This document shows positions 11,940 to 23,701 of a DNA stretch of 64,000 bases, piece by piece. Where the stretch lies: positions 310,001 through 374,000 of the forward strand of contig KV918783.1 of NCBI GenBank assembly GCA_002049455.2, given 5' to 3'. The number at the start of each line of letters is the position of its first letter. The first letter of the stretch is position 1. The translations under genes and the position numbers were made by a program. The stretch is from Porphyra umbilicalis. Its lineage: Eukaryota > Rhodophyta > Bangiophyceae > Bangiales > Bangiaceae. The notes beneath the pieces are model-generated. The model saw only the letters and a list, made by a program, of their open reading frames with translations. It was not told the DNA's origin and ran no database searches.

Positions 11940-13865
11940 TTACTCTGGCAGCCCATACGCCCCTGAGCGGTCGGCCGACGACCGCACACACTGGATATAG
12001 GCGAACGTCTTGAGCTCTCCGGCGACAGAGACTTCAGCGTCTAAGTGAAGAGGCACTTCGGCGACTCCTTCCAGCACTAGAACAGCTTTCATCCGAGCGA
12101 TCTCTGCGCCAAGCAAAGCAGAAGCAGCTTGCCGAGAAGGAAGCAGATTCACGTTGGGCTCCTTGAACACTGAAAAAGTGCTGACCGGATCTTTACATTT
12201 AGTTCGGCGAGGTTTCCCCGTTGCTTCCACCCAGGTGTCCGCTATGTGCGCCTGAGTGAAGCTAGTGACCAACTCTGCCGAGTACTTGGCAGACACCACA
12301 GTTGTCAGAGCCGCGTAAGGGAGGCGCCGAGACCGGATGAGGCGTGTGCCGATGAGACTCTCTGCTGGAAGCTGCCAAAACGACCAGGCTGGTCCACATG
12401 AACGTAGGTTTGCAGTCACTCCCAGCAGAGCCACATTAGTCGGCCGACAAAGCCGCAGCCGCTCCACTTTACCGGCGTACACAGGCGTGTAAAAAGCGTG
12501 GCAAAAACGCTTGAGAAGCTTGTCGGTCGCCTTAAGCTCATACTCCGTCGGGGCGTTCTGTTTGAAAAGCAGGCGCCCAGCTGAACAAAGATACATGAAC
12601 GTCTTGAAGACCTCTTCGGGAATTCCGTCGGCAAGGACGGCTTTCCAACGCTCAGAAGAAAGTACATCCAATCGACCGCCTTGTAGGAGCCCGCATTCTT
12701 GTAAATGTTTCGCAGACACCGCGCTGGGCTGAGCGGGACGGTGGAGCGCCCTGCCTTGATCTTGCGGCCGATGGTTTCGCAAACCGACTTCGGAATGAGG
12801 CACGTCTGGTCTTTGCCAAGCTTCTCGTTCTCCTCAGCGACCAGCTCTCGCATCCTCGGCCTCACGTCGCAGAGGTACAAGTGCAAAGTATCATATGACA
12901 CAAGGTGGATCACAAGTCCCCAGAGGTACTTCAGAGCAGGGTAGCAAGCCTTGTCCGCCAAGCTCGGCGAGAAGAAAGTCGCGTACCCCTTGAAGCCTTC
13001 TTTCTGGGCCAAGTTTTAAACTGCAACCTTGCTCTTCCCCGCTTCTACACGATTTATACTCTCTTGTGCCCGGGTCGACATTAAGTATGGTCGCGATAAT
13101 CTGCCAACCTTCGAAACCGCGCTGCCTCCAGGCTTTAGAACCGTCCGTCGACATGGTTAGCGCGATGGACGTGTTTTTGAGAAGTAGCGTGGGGCGTGCA
13201 ATTCGCGGAAGGTGGTCCCGTCAACCCAGTCTCGGCGGTCTTTCGGGTGAGCCAGCTGCGGCTGCTTGGCGTGCCTTGTTCATAGCTGAGAACATACTAG
13301 ACCCAATATCTGGGTCAGCAAGCATCGTTCTCAGCCACGGAAGCAGCAACCAATAGGTGGTCTTCTTTGCGGGCCGCCCATCCGCGCGGTACCGAGGAGC
13401 CTTGCATAAGTGGCACTTTGGGAGCAGGGCACGATCGGTGGTGAACGCAACGCAGCCTTTCCGGCAGCATTCAACCTCCTTCGTGTGTAAATTGTCACTG
13501 GACACGACCATCGAGTTGAGAAGGTGCGGTGTCAGCCAGGTTTCAGAAGACCGCCGTTGTCGCAGGTGGTCATCAGCTGCTTCTCGCGACAGACAGTGTT
13601 GCACAATAAAGTTGTATGCGGCAAAGTCGTCTATGCAGTCTTGAAACACCTGCGGAGAGATGTACATGCCATTAAGCCGCTGGGTGCTGGGCTGAGGAGC
13701 GGGTGCAGGCGACCGGTCGTCCCCCCTTCCCTCGTCTGTTGAGCCACCGGCACCAGCAGGACCCCCTTGGTTTGCAGCCCGGACGGCAAGCCCAGCCTTG
13801 CCGCGGCAGGGGCGGAGGCCGCGCCCCATTCTCTGGTGTTCGAACCACGCTGTGCGGGACACCAT
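11940..13865 (-). pseudogene. CACTA/Plavaka-like (TNP2-type) transposase remnant
   Basis: Read from 13865 downwards, the product shows the layout of fungal and algal CACTA/Plavaka transposases. First comes a Cys-containing segment, LLPKCHLCKAPRYRADGRPA (about 13440), then WLRTMLADPDIGSSM. The block ALTMSTDGSKAWRQRGFEGW (about 13165) matches the usual sDG motif. After a frame change near 13030 come LADKACYPALKYLWGLV and DTLHLYLCDV (about 12960-12880). After a second change near 12660 come SERWKAVLADGIPEEVF and CGPAWSFWQLPAESLIG (about 12390), the FW...E..G block of the family. There are stops at 13221-13223 and the two frame changes, one of which could be an intron. The element is clearly non-functional as read. 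Confidence 0.7.
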
Positions 13866-14899
13866 GGAGGAACCCCCTCATACCCCGCCGCAGCAATGAA
13901 GACAACGGCATTTACGCATATCAGTCATGTCGACTGGATGAGAAGGGGGACACCCCAGTAGAAGACGTTGGCCTGGGCAGGGAGCTCAAAAAAGGTGGAG
14001 GGGGCTGGCGGGGGTGGAGGTTATGTCGGGGGAAGAGGTGGCGCGGGGAAGCCGGGGGCTGGGCAAGTAGGCGTGGTCGAGATGGGGAGTAGGGAGAAGC
14101 TGTTCGAAACCCAGCACACGCGGCCCTGAAGTAGAGCGCTGAGCTTCAAAGGACCCCTGTTACGGAAGCTCACGCCATCTGATTGGATGCTGCTACGTGT
14201 TTCTAGATGCTTCCAGAAGCCTCTTTCAGAATAATAGAGAGGGCCAATCAGAGCCCCGCTTGACTTCGCAATCGGGATCAATGGGTCTGGAAGCGAGAGA
14301 AAGTATCAGGAACAGGATCACCCGGGGGGGGAAAGACAAGGATCCCGATTTTTTCCCGGTTCCGGTCCGGGGATTCCGGTATTAATCCGGTTATGTTCGC
14401 ATAGAGCTAAGTCGTTAAGCTTTCAGAAAAAACGGAGGAACGGGTGGTCTTCATGCACAGAGCACCATTATTGCGATGCTCTGAATGACAGGAGTGCCCG
14501 TCAGCTGGCTCACCCCCCACCCGCGCCACGTCACGCCGCGCCACCCCGGCCCACCACATGTCACTCAGCCCCACCCCACCCGCTCAACCCCACCACACCC
14601 CCACCGCACCCCACGCCACCCGCCCCACCTCACCCCTTCTCATAATTAATTTTCTACTGTCATTCGTTTGAAAAAACATAACTTGTTTCGTACATGATTC
14701 TGTCATGGGGCCCGGAATGCCGACTGATCTGCACTTCATGTGTACGCCGTGTCATGAAATCCGTATACACGTGTGAACACTGGCCCACTCGCTGATATCG
14801 GGGGTGAACACTGTCACTGCTAAACAATCAGCAATCCGACGTGGTCGTCTACAGACCAAAAGTAGCCTACAACCGTCTTTAAGAGAGTAGACACCTATC
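13866..14899. other. intergenic with CCACCC-rich tract
   Basis: The notable content is a C/A-rich low-complexity tract of CCCCACC-like units at about 14505-14635, followed by AT-rich DNA. The upstream end of the Harbinger element must lie near its right edge. No gene is recognised. Confidence 0.5.
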
Positions 14900-16069
14900 T
14901 TGCGTGCGAGCGCATTTTTGACACCTGTAGCTGGTGCAGTGCATTCGCACCGTGGTACTTTTTCTTTCTCTACACCGTATGAACGCAATCGCGTTTCTTT
15001 TTTTGACGTGCGGGTCCGCTACGGGGCCGGCTTCGAGCGCGCGATGCGCATGTCTGACGACGCGTTTAATGGCCTCGTCAGTGTCTTACGCCCTCGCTTG
15101 CCTCGCCGTGGCTTGTGTGCGAAGGCGCGCAAGGCGATAGCCTTGCGCTACCTGGGCGCCAGCAGCTGCATAGACATCTGTAATGCTATTGGGGTCCACA
15201 CCGCTACCGTGTACCGTTCCCTGTGGGACATTGTGGATGCGGTCAAGTCCTCGTCCGCTTTGGTGTTGGACTCAGAACTGGCGAACAGCTCGCAGCGCCA
15301 GGCTTACGCCGCACGATTTCTATTTCGACGCAATTCTCAGCTTGAAAACGTCGTTGGCGAGTTGGACGGCATCGCGGTCGAACAAGAGCAGCCTCTTGCA
15401 AGCGACGTCACATGTGTCGCGGACTACTACTCCTGGAAAGGGTTTTATGCTTTCAGCGTCCAGGCGCTGTGTGATGCCAACTACAAGTTCCGATGGATGT
15501 CGTGCAAAAGCTCAGGGGCAACTCATGACTTGGCGGCCTTCACGTGCACTCCTTCGGGTCAATTCCCTTCACGACCTGACGACCCTCTGATATACCCTTT
15601 GATTCATGACGGTCAGTGCATTGCAGCTGACGAAGCGTACACCGCAAGCAATCTATTTGGTGTCCCGTGGCCCAGCGGGGGAAAGGGAGACCTTTGGCGG
15701 GACGCTTACAACTTCTATTTTTCATCATTGCGTATTCACGTCGAGCAGGCTTAGGGGATGCTGGTGTGGCGGTGGGGTGTGTCTTTGGAAACAGTTCGTG
15801 TGCCGTTTGCTAAGCGCCCGAGTCTCGTGCGCGCGTGCTTCCGTCTCCACAACTTTTTCCACGACCACGCCACGGACGCAACCAGCGTTGTAGCACCATT
15901 TGGCGATGACCGCATTGGAGGGAATGTGTTCTTTTCTCGTAGCGATGCCGTATGCACTGACCAGCATGGTCGACGCCGCCACCGCGAGCGTTCTACATTG
16001 CGGGTGAAGATGACTGGTCGGGTCGAGAAGCTTGGTCTTTCGCGGCCTGGTGTGGCTCCTTCGTGCTGA
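14900..16069 (+). pseudogene. PIF/Harbinger transposase (DDE_4) with one internal stop
   Basis: One continuous frame encodes a PIF/Harbinger transposase. Visible blocks are FERAMRMSDDAFNGLV (N-terminal domain, about 15030), GVHTATVYRSLWDIVDAV (HTH, about 15195), GELDGIAVEQEQP (first catalytic Asp, about 15366), YSWKGFYAFSVQALCD, SSGATHDLAAF (second Asp region), ADEAYTASNLFGVPW, and SSLRIHVEQA just before the stop. The only break is TAG at 15752-15754, exactly where the conserved VExxFGML motif should have Phe; reading resumes with GMLVWRWG and runs to a stop at 16067-16069. The frame opens at 14900 without an ATG; the first in-frame ATG (15044) falls inside the domain, so the true 5' exon or start is not identified. 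Fragments of relatives lie at 19.3 and 22.5 kb. Confidence 0.82.
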
Positions 16070-16253
16070 GCAATGGCGCACCAGGCTGAAGCATCAGTGA
16101 CAAAGCCGTACGTCGCCATCAATGTAGAGACAACTCCGTGTTGAGCGCCAAACGGATAGAAGCGAGCCACCAATATTCTCTTTAAAGGTGATAACAAGAC
16201 AGACGAAAGTAAGACATGAAAAACTGAGTCTAGTACATGTCTTTTCATCGAGT

Positions 16254-16678
16254 CAGTCTTTCTCAGGCTCTTAGGGTCACAGGTTTGGAACGCCAAAGCT
16301 CAGGTGCTAACTGGAACTCCGATGAAGGGTGTCCCAAATCGTGTTTCATTCCCAGGGGGCTACATGAGGGTTTTTTTCACGGTTTTATTGGTAAGGTGGT
16401 GCTCTTTTCTTCGTACACAAACTATCAGCCGATGCCTACTCTGGGATCCGTGCATTGGATTGGGGCGCGTGGTTGTCACCGGTCGCAGCTGCAATGATAT
16501 ACACTTTCCCCCACGATGCGTCAGGAGGTGCCGCCTGTGCTAACAGTTTTCAGGGGCCGTTCTGGAAGCAGGGTGAGACCGATTGGGTCACATTCCATAT
16601 CGGACAGTTGTAGAAGGCCAGTGGGCCGAAAAAACAAGAAAAAAACGCGATGTCCCATTTTTGGGACACGCACCATAC
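16254..16678 (+). repeat. dispersed repeat B, copy 1
   Basis: About 425 bases starting CAGTCTTT match, in reverse orientation, 24762-25175. Shared landmarks are AACGCCAAAGCTCA (about 16289), GTGTCCCAAATCGTGTTT, GGTAAGGTGGTGC, ACACTTTCCCCCA and GGGACACGCACCAT at the right end. It lies directly 3' of the Harbinger transposase and may be the 3' part of that element. No conserved open frame is evident. Confidence 0.75.
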
Positions 16679-17220
16679 GCATGAATATTGCAGAAGTCCG
16701 TTGAACTCGACAATAGACGTCATAAGCCATCTAACTAAGCATCAAGGTGCAAACCTGCGAGTGTGACTTTGACAGGGTTGCAGGCTGTGTTTCTGCCTAA
16801 AGAGGACAGTGCCGACACCGACGCCGCTAAGCGGCAGCTGATGGCGAGAAGCGACGGTAGGGCCGAGGCGACATGTCATTCCGGGCGGTGAGACTCAGGT
16901 CTGGCCTGAGCGGTTGCGCGAGACGACTCCATGGCTTTGACCAAGCGCTGACCTGCTTTCCAGTTGCTCATGTGCCATGAAGAACGCATAGGATTCCAAC
17001 GTGAATCGACAACATCTGGCAACCTCAGATGTCCGGTGCACATGTACGATGCTATGCGGCAATTGTGCACGGAAGCCATGGCAACCTCAGGTTTTTCTGG
17101 AGAGGTCTCTCTTCATGTGCATGTGTTGCTCTCCGACGCTCTGTCACTTCGCCCTCTGTCTTTGCTCGTTCCTGCGTGCAGAAGCGTCAAACTGCCATGC
17201 TGTTCGCAGTTGCAGACCGC

Positions 17221-17282
17221 GTGACGGTATACCGACGTATCGTTCATTTGATTGGCCGAGTTCGTCACGTGACGGTATACCG
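17221..17282. repeat. 14-base direct repeat GTGACGGTATACCG
   Basis: The 14-mer GTGACGGTATACCG occurs at 17221 and again at 17269, 48 bases apart; the second is followed by a GTA that makes the palindrome GGTATACC plus flank. Function unknown. Confidence 0.6.
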
Positions 17283-17625
17283 GTACAGACATACGCGGGA
17301 TCCTCGCATTTGTTCATACTGCGGTGTACGGTCTGAGAACGGGAAATTCCACGTCTTGTGTGTTGAAAATTCCTCTGCTGCAAGAAAAGTCAAACGAATT
17401 GGCGACAATCTGGGAGCTCCTCGCCGGTGTGGTGACACACGCCGCTGCGAAAGGGCCTGACAAGTCAACCCGCGCACCGCAGCTCAATCGAGACGCACCA
17501 CGCTGCATGGCACTGTTCGCAGCAACCCTTCCCACCCGCCGCCCGTTCAAACTGCACACCGCTCCCCCCCACCCCCCCTTCGTTAGGAACACTCATCGCG
17601 GCGCGACATACGATAGCCGACCGCA

Positions 17626-18075
17626 ATGGATTCTCGGGTGACCGTGAAGCAGATGTGGTTGGAGCTGAAGCGCCGCGGGTAACCAATTCACGGGACAAAG
17701 AACATTTTGGTGGAGCGGTGCCGTGTGAACGGGGTCTCGTGTGAGAGTCCTGCAGTCGCCGACGCGGTGATCGCCCCACTTCGCTCCACCCAGGCCCCTA
17801 CCACTCCTGCCACACCTACCACTCACGCACCCACCACACCTGCCACGTCGGCGCCCACCGCACCTGTCATCCCTACCCCCCCCTCGATTAACGCCACACA
17901 ATCCTCCCTTCATGCGACGGCCGCGCGATTACGAGATCGCTTGCGCTGTCGCACATTGGTTGTGCGCTACCAACTGCAGCAAAGGCGCCAGATGGTGCCC
18001 GCACGTCGTCGTCCAGGCAAAAGAGGGCACGGCTTACTCACGTGCTGTGTAAGGTTGAGGGGGATGCTGGTGTAG
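17626..18075 (+). pseudogene. SAP-domain ORF, probably transposon-borne
   Basis: From the ATG at 17626 the product begins with a SAP motif (DNA-binding helix-extended loop-helix): VTVKQMWLELKRRG, then after an in-frame TAA (17680-17682) PIHGTKNILVERCRVNG. The spacing matches SAP domains, where the stop replaces the residue after the Gly of the first helix. A Thr/Pro-rich linker of short APTTPAT-like units (about 17785-17880) and a basic tail (RLRDRLRCRTLVVRYQLQQRR) follow. It lies 1.2-1.9 kb from a minus-strand Harbinger transposase fragment. Harbinger elements usually carry a second, DNA-binding ORF, so this could be that partner; this link is inference. Confidence 0.55.
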
Positions 18076-18504
18076 TGGTCTCTCGGGGCCCGATGTCTCG
18101 GCAGCAACAAGACTCGAGAGCGCGCCAGTCGGACGTTTGGGTTGTGGTCATCGCCGAGCCTTTCAACAGCCCGCAGCCATTTTCTGTACTTCGCGAGTGT
18201 ACAGATGGGGGCATAGACCCGAAAAACCACCCGTTCACGCGCACTGGGCTGTCTTGACGGGCGAAGTGGACGGAGGTAGGTCTCTATTTCGCTCAATTTC
18301 TCTTGGCATGAGCGGAATGACGTGTTTATGATCCTATTGCGCTTCCGACCACACGTTGAGTCTGCGCTGCTCTTCACCTGGTTTATCTATTGTCTCACTG
18401 AAGGCAGCTTGATGCTCTGGCATTAGAACCGCACTCTGACACTCACATTGTTTCATCCTTGCCGTGCGCGTTGTGGTTGGTAGATTGGGTCCAGTTTTTG
18501 GCGC

Positions 18505-19170
18505 GTGTACAAGTCTCACTCCAGCTCGGGCCAGAACGATCCCAGCTTGCGTGCGGTCTTCTCCAAAGGGGATACGATGATGGGTTACCATTTTGCTTTC
18601 GTCAAAGGCGAGGAAACGGCATTGGGGCTCAGCAACCCAGAAGTGGGTCCTGTCGGAGTGGAAGGGGACGAGCTGGGACTGGCGACCTTTTCAGCGGCTG
18701 CTACTCGTGGCAAGCGTAAGCGAATGCCGAGCCCGGAATTGCAGGTGCTAATGGAATGTTCCGCGAGCATGGCTGCGTCGGCCGCCAATCATGTGCGAAT
18801 GGCGGAGTTGATGGCTCTCTCCACGACGCTGAAAAATGCCCAAGATGCTCATCTCCCGTTCTAGCTCATCGCAACTATAAGGGCGCAGTTTGATGAGGTG
18901 CTCCGGGCGCCAACCGCCTTGGAGTCCGGCCAGGCTCGCGACCGACATTTGGCAACCGCTAGTGGCGGTGACCGGGCTCTGGCTGATTTGGAGGGACCGG
19001 CAGTACTGCTGGCCGCGGACCGCCGCGCGGTACTCACGAGGCGTGACCAGACGTGGCGGGAACTACTTTGGATGCCCAGGCTACGGATGGGAACGAGCCC
19101 TATCAGTGTATGCTGTTTGTACATCGTCGCGTTCGTTGCGCTTTGTTCGTTGCTGTGCTTGGGAGTTTAG
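18505..19170 (+). pseudogene. unrecognised ORF with one stop, downstream of the SAP ORF
   Basis: A continuous frame runs from 18505 to 19170 with a single stop at 18862-18864. It contains a nuclear-localisation-like GKRKRMPSPELQVLMECSAS (about 18712) followed by Ala/Met-rich helices (AASAANHVRMAELMALSTTL), then EVLRAPTALESGQARDRH, and ends in a hydrophobic stretch. The start is undefined. It may be the C-terminal exon of the SAP-domain protein at 17.6 kb, with an intron around 18050-18450, but I cannot fix splice sites. Confidence 0.35.
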
Positions 19171-19294
19171 TTCTTGATGTTGAATGAACCGACATGTCGT
19201 TCCATATGTGTTCGGGTGACTCACTGTGCTTACTATACCGAGAATTCATGTGTGTGGTACGCAATAGGCGAGAAATCCTACAAACAGACGGTAC

Positions 19295-19561
19295 TCAGTA
19301 CACTGGCGCCACGCCGGGCCGCACACGCCCAAGCTCCTCAACTCGTTCTGTCATGCGCATTATCAGAAATGAACGTTCCCGATCACGACGCCGCCCTCGC
19401 TGGTCAGAGCTCACCGCGGCGTTGCTTAAAAATAACACGCTCCCTCCGCTACGGTCATCCCCAAATGGAGCTACACCCTCCGTCGAGTGGTCTCGACAAA
19501 CATTGTGCAGACGGAAACAAGCCCGCACATGTCCAGGCCGCTTCACAAAAGGCACACGCAA
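19295..19561 (-). pseudogene. PIF/Harbinger transposase fragment (C-terminal part)
   Basis: The minus strand encodes RVPFVKRPGHVRACFRLHN, then VAPFGDDRSGG and DQRGRRRDRERS, closely matching the C-terminus of the transposase at 14.9-16.1 kb (RVPFAKRPSLVRACFRLHN, VAPFGDDRIGG, DQHGRRRHRERS). Only this terminal piece remains. It is inverted relative to the 15-kb copy. Confidence 0.8.
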
Positions 19562-21626
19562 CGGCCTTCAAAACACACCCCACCGTGACACGAGCATTTC
19601 AAACTTCTGCTCAATATGGCCATATCAGAACACACCTTCACTCTCGCCCGGCCAGTGGCCAGCCGCTGAGAGCACGTCTATCGCATCGCCAAAAGGGATT
19701 GCCAGATCGCTATGTTTTTTTTGCCTATGACGATGAGCATGTCTATCCGTAAATTCCAGACTGGTCTGGTAAGTTGTGGCAAGTGGAAATTGGGTTCCAG
19801 AACAACTACGCTCGTTGTCAAGCTCCAGCAGATAGCCGGACCTGAGCCCTCTACAATCACGTTGGCCCACAAACAGTACAGCACTTGCCCGTGGAAACAC
19901 TCACGCTGACGCACAACGCGGTGACGTCGACACCTTCTCCCCGCCACTCGCCTTGCGCGTGTCACACCCCCCCCCCCACCTGCGCTATGCTTGTTTGCGC
20001 GCGGTGTGGATGGTGGCGCCGATCAATGCATGCGACCCTTCCGCGTGTACGCCCTTGCCACGCCCGCCAAAAACCTCCAGTCGTTGTGACCGCGCTACTG
20101 CTCGCTTCACCCGCCCACCCCCCCGCCACCCACTTCATCCCTATGCGCCGCCGGCGTTGACATGTTTTGAGGCGACCAACACTTCGCTCCGGAGCGTGAA
20201 ACAAAGAGAGCGATAGAATAGAGCGCACACACGGGCCGGAGGGCGGAGCGGTGTTGCGGTGAAAGGAAAAGGAGGACTCGTATTTGGTTGTGTGGGTGTG
20301 ATGGCAATGGAAACCAGCCCGGAGAGGCACGGTCACGTATGTTACAGACGGCGACTAGGTCGGACGGCTGAACGGAGCATGGCCACGGCCGCCTGCGTCT
20401 CTGCCGGCCTAGAACCTGCGAGGCGGTCTTGGCCATGGGACGCGGTGCGAGCCTTGTCGGTGGCACGTGCAGACCGGATGTGCGTGAAGGACTACGGAGG
20501 AACTCTCGTGATCTAGAATCCTCAGCTGTCCCCAGTACGTCAAGTTCGTGAGGACGAAGGTTCTGGAAGCCTGTAGGTGCCCGTTGATTGGCAACTCAGA
20601 AAGGCGATGAGACTGCCGATCGGCACTCTCTTCGGCATTCTGCACAGAAAAGCCGATGCCGATACCGATTTGCCTCCAAAAATGCCGATATGGTTCCCGG
20701 ATAGACATCGTCGGGAAAGTGGGGTGCATACTGATGGTCTATTCCATGCATTTAGGCGCATGAGAAAAGGAGTTTCCATGCTGTTCTAGACTTTATTTAA
20801 CCAAGAGAAGCAAACAGAACTGGTCTCCGTCCCTCCAGCATCGCGCCGTGTTCCTCGTCTCTGCCGATCTGGAACTGGCTCTGACCAAATTCTGATGCAA
20901 GACACGTATTTATCCGATCTGGCATCCCATGGAAATGCACTTTATCTCGGCCGGCTACGAGCATCATCTGCCCCCCACCACATCCGCCCATTTTGACCAA
21001 CGGCCACAAATGTCGTCCAAACTTCCCCACAGCACCGATGACACGTATTTTGTTGCCCAGCCACGTCGAGTTACCGCCCGCAGCGTCATCAGCAGGACAT
21101 TTATTCCACCAAAAGACGTTCGAGACAATGGTGGTTCGCGAAGAAGTACGTCTATCTCTCAAGCCTATGGTCGTAGCCGCCTGAAAGTGTGTGTTAAAAA
21201 AGCTGATGAAGTAGGCTCCAGGATGGGTACATGCGGAGCGCCAACACTCGTTCCATTGCCGAGTTCTATGCGCGCCAATATGAGTCGCGCTCACGCGTCT
21301 TAATGCGTGGAGTCGACTTTTAGGCGTTTACTAAGACGCGTGCTAGACTGAATTTCATGTACTACAGGCCCGACTGCCTTACTGGCATCAGTTCGGAGCG
21401 GCGGCCGTGGGGGGGGTGACCGAAAGCACGTGATCTGGGGGGGAGGGGAAGTGCAGAACGTGGGCTACAAGTCCCACATGCTGGCTCCGTGGGGTGTACC
21501 AGGTAAATCGGGCCAGATTCAAGGGCTTGTAGCCCCTTCTGAAGCAGGCTGCAAGTGACGCGCACACAGGGAAATCGGGTGTGTCTTCGTCGTTTTTCAG
21601 CGTGCTAGGGCCAGTCAGTACGGTTT
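19562..21626. other. intergenic, no gene recognised
   Basis: Mixed-composition DNA with several overlapping short frames on both strands. None carries a recognisable motif. A minus-strand frame at 20797-21294 is the longest, at 165 codons, but looks like chance. Confidence 0.45.
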
Positions 21627-21790
21627 GTCACACATCAATCTATGTCGGGCGACCCTGCACTACCAAAAGCCACCAGCGGTTCAGCACATAGATGCAAAAG
21701 CTCTGAGGGTCACTTATCAATCTGTGTGGGGCGTCCCTGGACAGCCAGAAGCCACCAGCGTTCAGCACGTAGGCGAAAAAGCTCTGTGGG
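21627..21790. repeat. 82-bp tandem duplication
   Basis: Two adjacent diverged copies start at 21627 and 21709. Shared words include ATCAATCT, AGCCACCAGCG, TTCAGCAC and AAAAGCTCTG. The copies are clearly related but carry many substitutions, so the duplication is old. Confidence 0.7.
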
Positions 21791-21799
21791 TGTTACATC

Positions 21800-22460
21800 A
21801 CTTTCTTCTCTCATGTTGGGTGGCTTGGCGACGGGCTGGCTGTTGGTGTTCGGCGGGATACGTAGTGGTGGGCGGGTGCTTGGCAGGACGAGGGCTGAAG
21901 GCACCGCGCTGACGACACGCAGAGGGTGCCCAGGCGGTGGCAAGGCAGTGGCCTGGTGGCGGGCAGGCGGCTGGTTGGCGGTGGGCTGGCGTTTGGAAAG
22001 TGGGCGGTGGGCGGCGGGCTGGTGGGGGGTAGGCGGTGCGCTAGTCGCCGGTAGGCAGTGAAGCGTCGGCGGGAAGGTGGCGGCGGGCTCGCGGGGGCAG
22101 GGCAGTGGATCGGCGGCGCGCAAGTGGCGCCGAGATGGCGGCGGCAAGACGGAGCGTCCGCGGCGGGCAAGCGGGAACGGGCTGGCGGCGGCAGGGCGGC
22201 AGATTGGCGGCGCGCAAGTGGCGGCGGGCTGGCGGCGGGCAGGCGAGGGGTAGGCAACGGGAAAGTGGTGGCCGGCTGGTGGCAGGCAGGCGGTGGATCG
22301 GCGGGGGAAATTTGCGGCAGGCCACCGGCGGGCGGGCGCGAGGTTGACGGCGGGCAAGTGGTGGCGGGCTCGCGGCGGCGAGACAGGGTGTCGGTGATGA
22401 GTAGTCGGTAGGCTGGTGGCGGATATGTCGGGGGCGGGCGGTTGGTGGCGGGCAAGTGGG
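21800..22460. repeat. GC-rich minisatellite (GGCGGGCnGGCGGC type)
   Basis: Degenerate tandem units of about 15-25 bases, built from GGCGGGCTGGCGG, GGCGGGCAAGTGGCGG and GGCGGGCAGGCGG, fill about 650 bases. They keep both strands open and give spurious repetitive Pro/Ala/Arg proteins. The array abuts directly on a Harbinger transposase fragment at 22.47 kb, replacing its N-terminal part. Confidence 0.75.
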
Positions 22461-22469
22461 GGGCCAGGA

Positions 22470-22760
22470 GTTACCTGGACAAGTGCGCTGCTCTGGGAGT
22501 GCACACCTGTACTGTCTATCGTACTTGCTGGGATTTCGTAGATGCCGTAAACTGGACACCCTTTTTGGACGTTGACTTTCAGTTGAGCAGCTCCTCGCGT
22601 CGGCTGGCGGACGCCTCGGGGCTCCGAAGCCGTCGGAACTCCTCATTTGGCAACGTCTGCGGGTCACTAGACAGAATTGCGGTCGAGCAGGAGCAAGCTC
22701 TCGCGACGGACGTACCGTGTGTCGCGGACTACAATTCAATGAAGGGCTTCTACGAACCCG
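22470..22760 (+). pseudogene. PIF/Harbinger transposase fragment (central part)
   Basis: The frame encodes LGVHTCTVYRTCWDFVDAV, RSRRNSSFGNVCGSLD, RIAVEQEQALATDVPCVADY and MKGFY, which align along the central region of the transposase at 14.9-16.1 kb (GVHTATVYRSLWDIVDAV, IAVEQEQPLASDVTCVADYY). The match begins abruptly at the minisatellite and ends near 22760, where unrelated sequence follows. Confidence 0.8.
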
Positions 22761-22787
22761 ATCGGAAGACGGAACAACGAGCGGCAG

Positions 22788-22862
22788 CGCATTGCACCTC
22801 TTCGCTGGATCCACCACGAGCTCGTTTTTCACTCGAATTCCTCGCACGACCCCTCGTAACGA
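22788..22862 (+). repeat. dispersed repeat C, copy 1
   Basis: About 75 bases (CACCTCTTCGCTGGATCCAC, CGAGCTCGTTTTTC, ATTCCTCGCA) match the reverse complement of 24460-24535. It is fused to the end of a Harbinger fragment. Confidence 0.65.
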
Positions 22863-23701
22863 CCTCTGTGGATCGTTATTCTTGTCGAAAACTCGTTAAA
22901 ACATGAATACGTTCACATCCGGGCATTTTGCACCGATTTCTTGGATGCATCTGAAAGGTCTTCAGAAGCGCCTTCCATGATGTACAGGGCGACGGTGTGA
23001 ATGCCCGGATGCCAGAGTATGCATATGCTCAACAAGTGCGTACGAGCTCTCCCTTCCCCCTGACGAGGTGGTTACGAGATTTCTGCACGCTGCATTAGGA
23101 GACCCTTCTCGTCGTGTGCATATCAATTCCCGTACGGGGCACCGAGGTGCTGCGCAAGTGCCGGTTTTTGAACTTCGGTTCCCCGTGCAAGGGAGTTGAT
23201 GATAAATGTTGCCATGCACCCGATCGACATCTGTCCGTGGATGGAGGATGGTTGCCCTACTGTGATTGTCCATTCCACCAAGTTCTTCGGTCAGTCCCAA
23301 ATAACTGTGCACCCCGTGCGCAAAAAGCTGCTCAGGGACGCCCCCCACCCCGGGGGATGAGACACGATCCGCATCCCTCTGCGGGTCCGTTGACATTGCG
23401 CATGTTGCCCGCTGCTGTGCTTGCCCGCCGCACCACCGCCTCCTCCACTGCCACCCTCCTGCGCGGCCACCCTCGTCCGTGGCCACTCTCCACGCTGGAA
23501 ATTTTCCCCTGGGGGCCACCATCCCCGCCCCCGCATGTGGCAACTGCCCACGACGGCTGCTACCGCGGGGGCGGCGGATGAACCACCAGCGTGGTGACCA
23601 CCTGCCGAACTCCCGCCGCCTGCATGGGCACCGGCTGAGTGGGTTCATGTACTTGCGCGCCAGTGGGGGACTCATGAACTTAACTCCACGGGGATAAGAA
23701 G

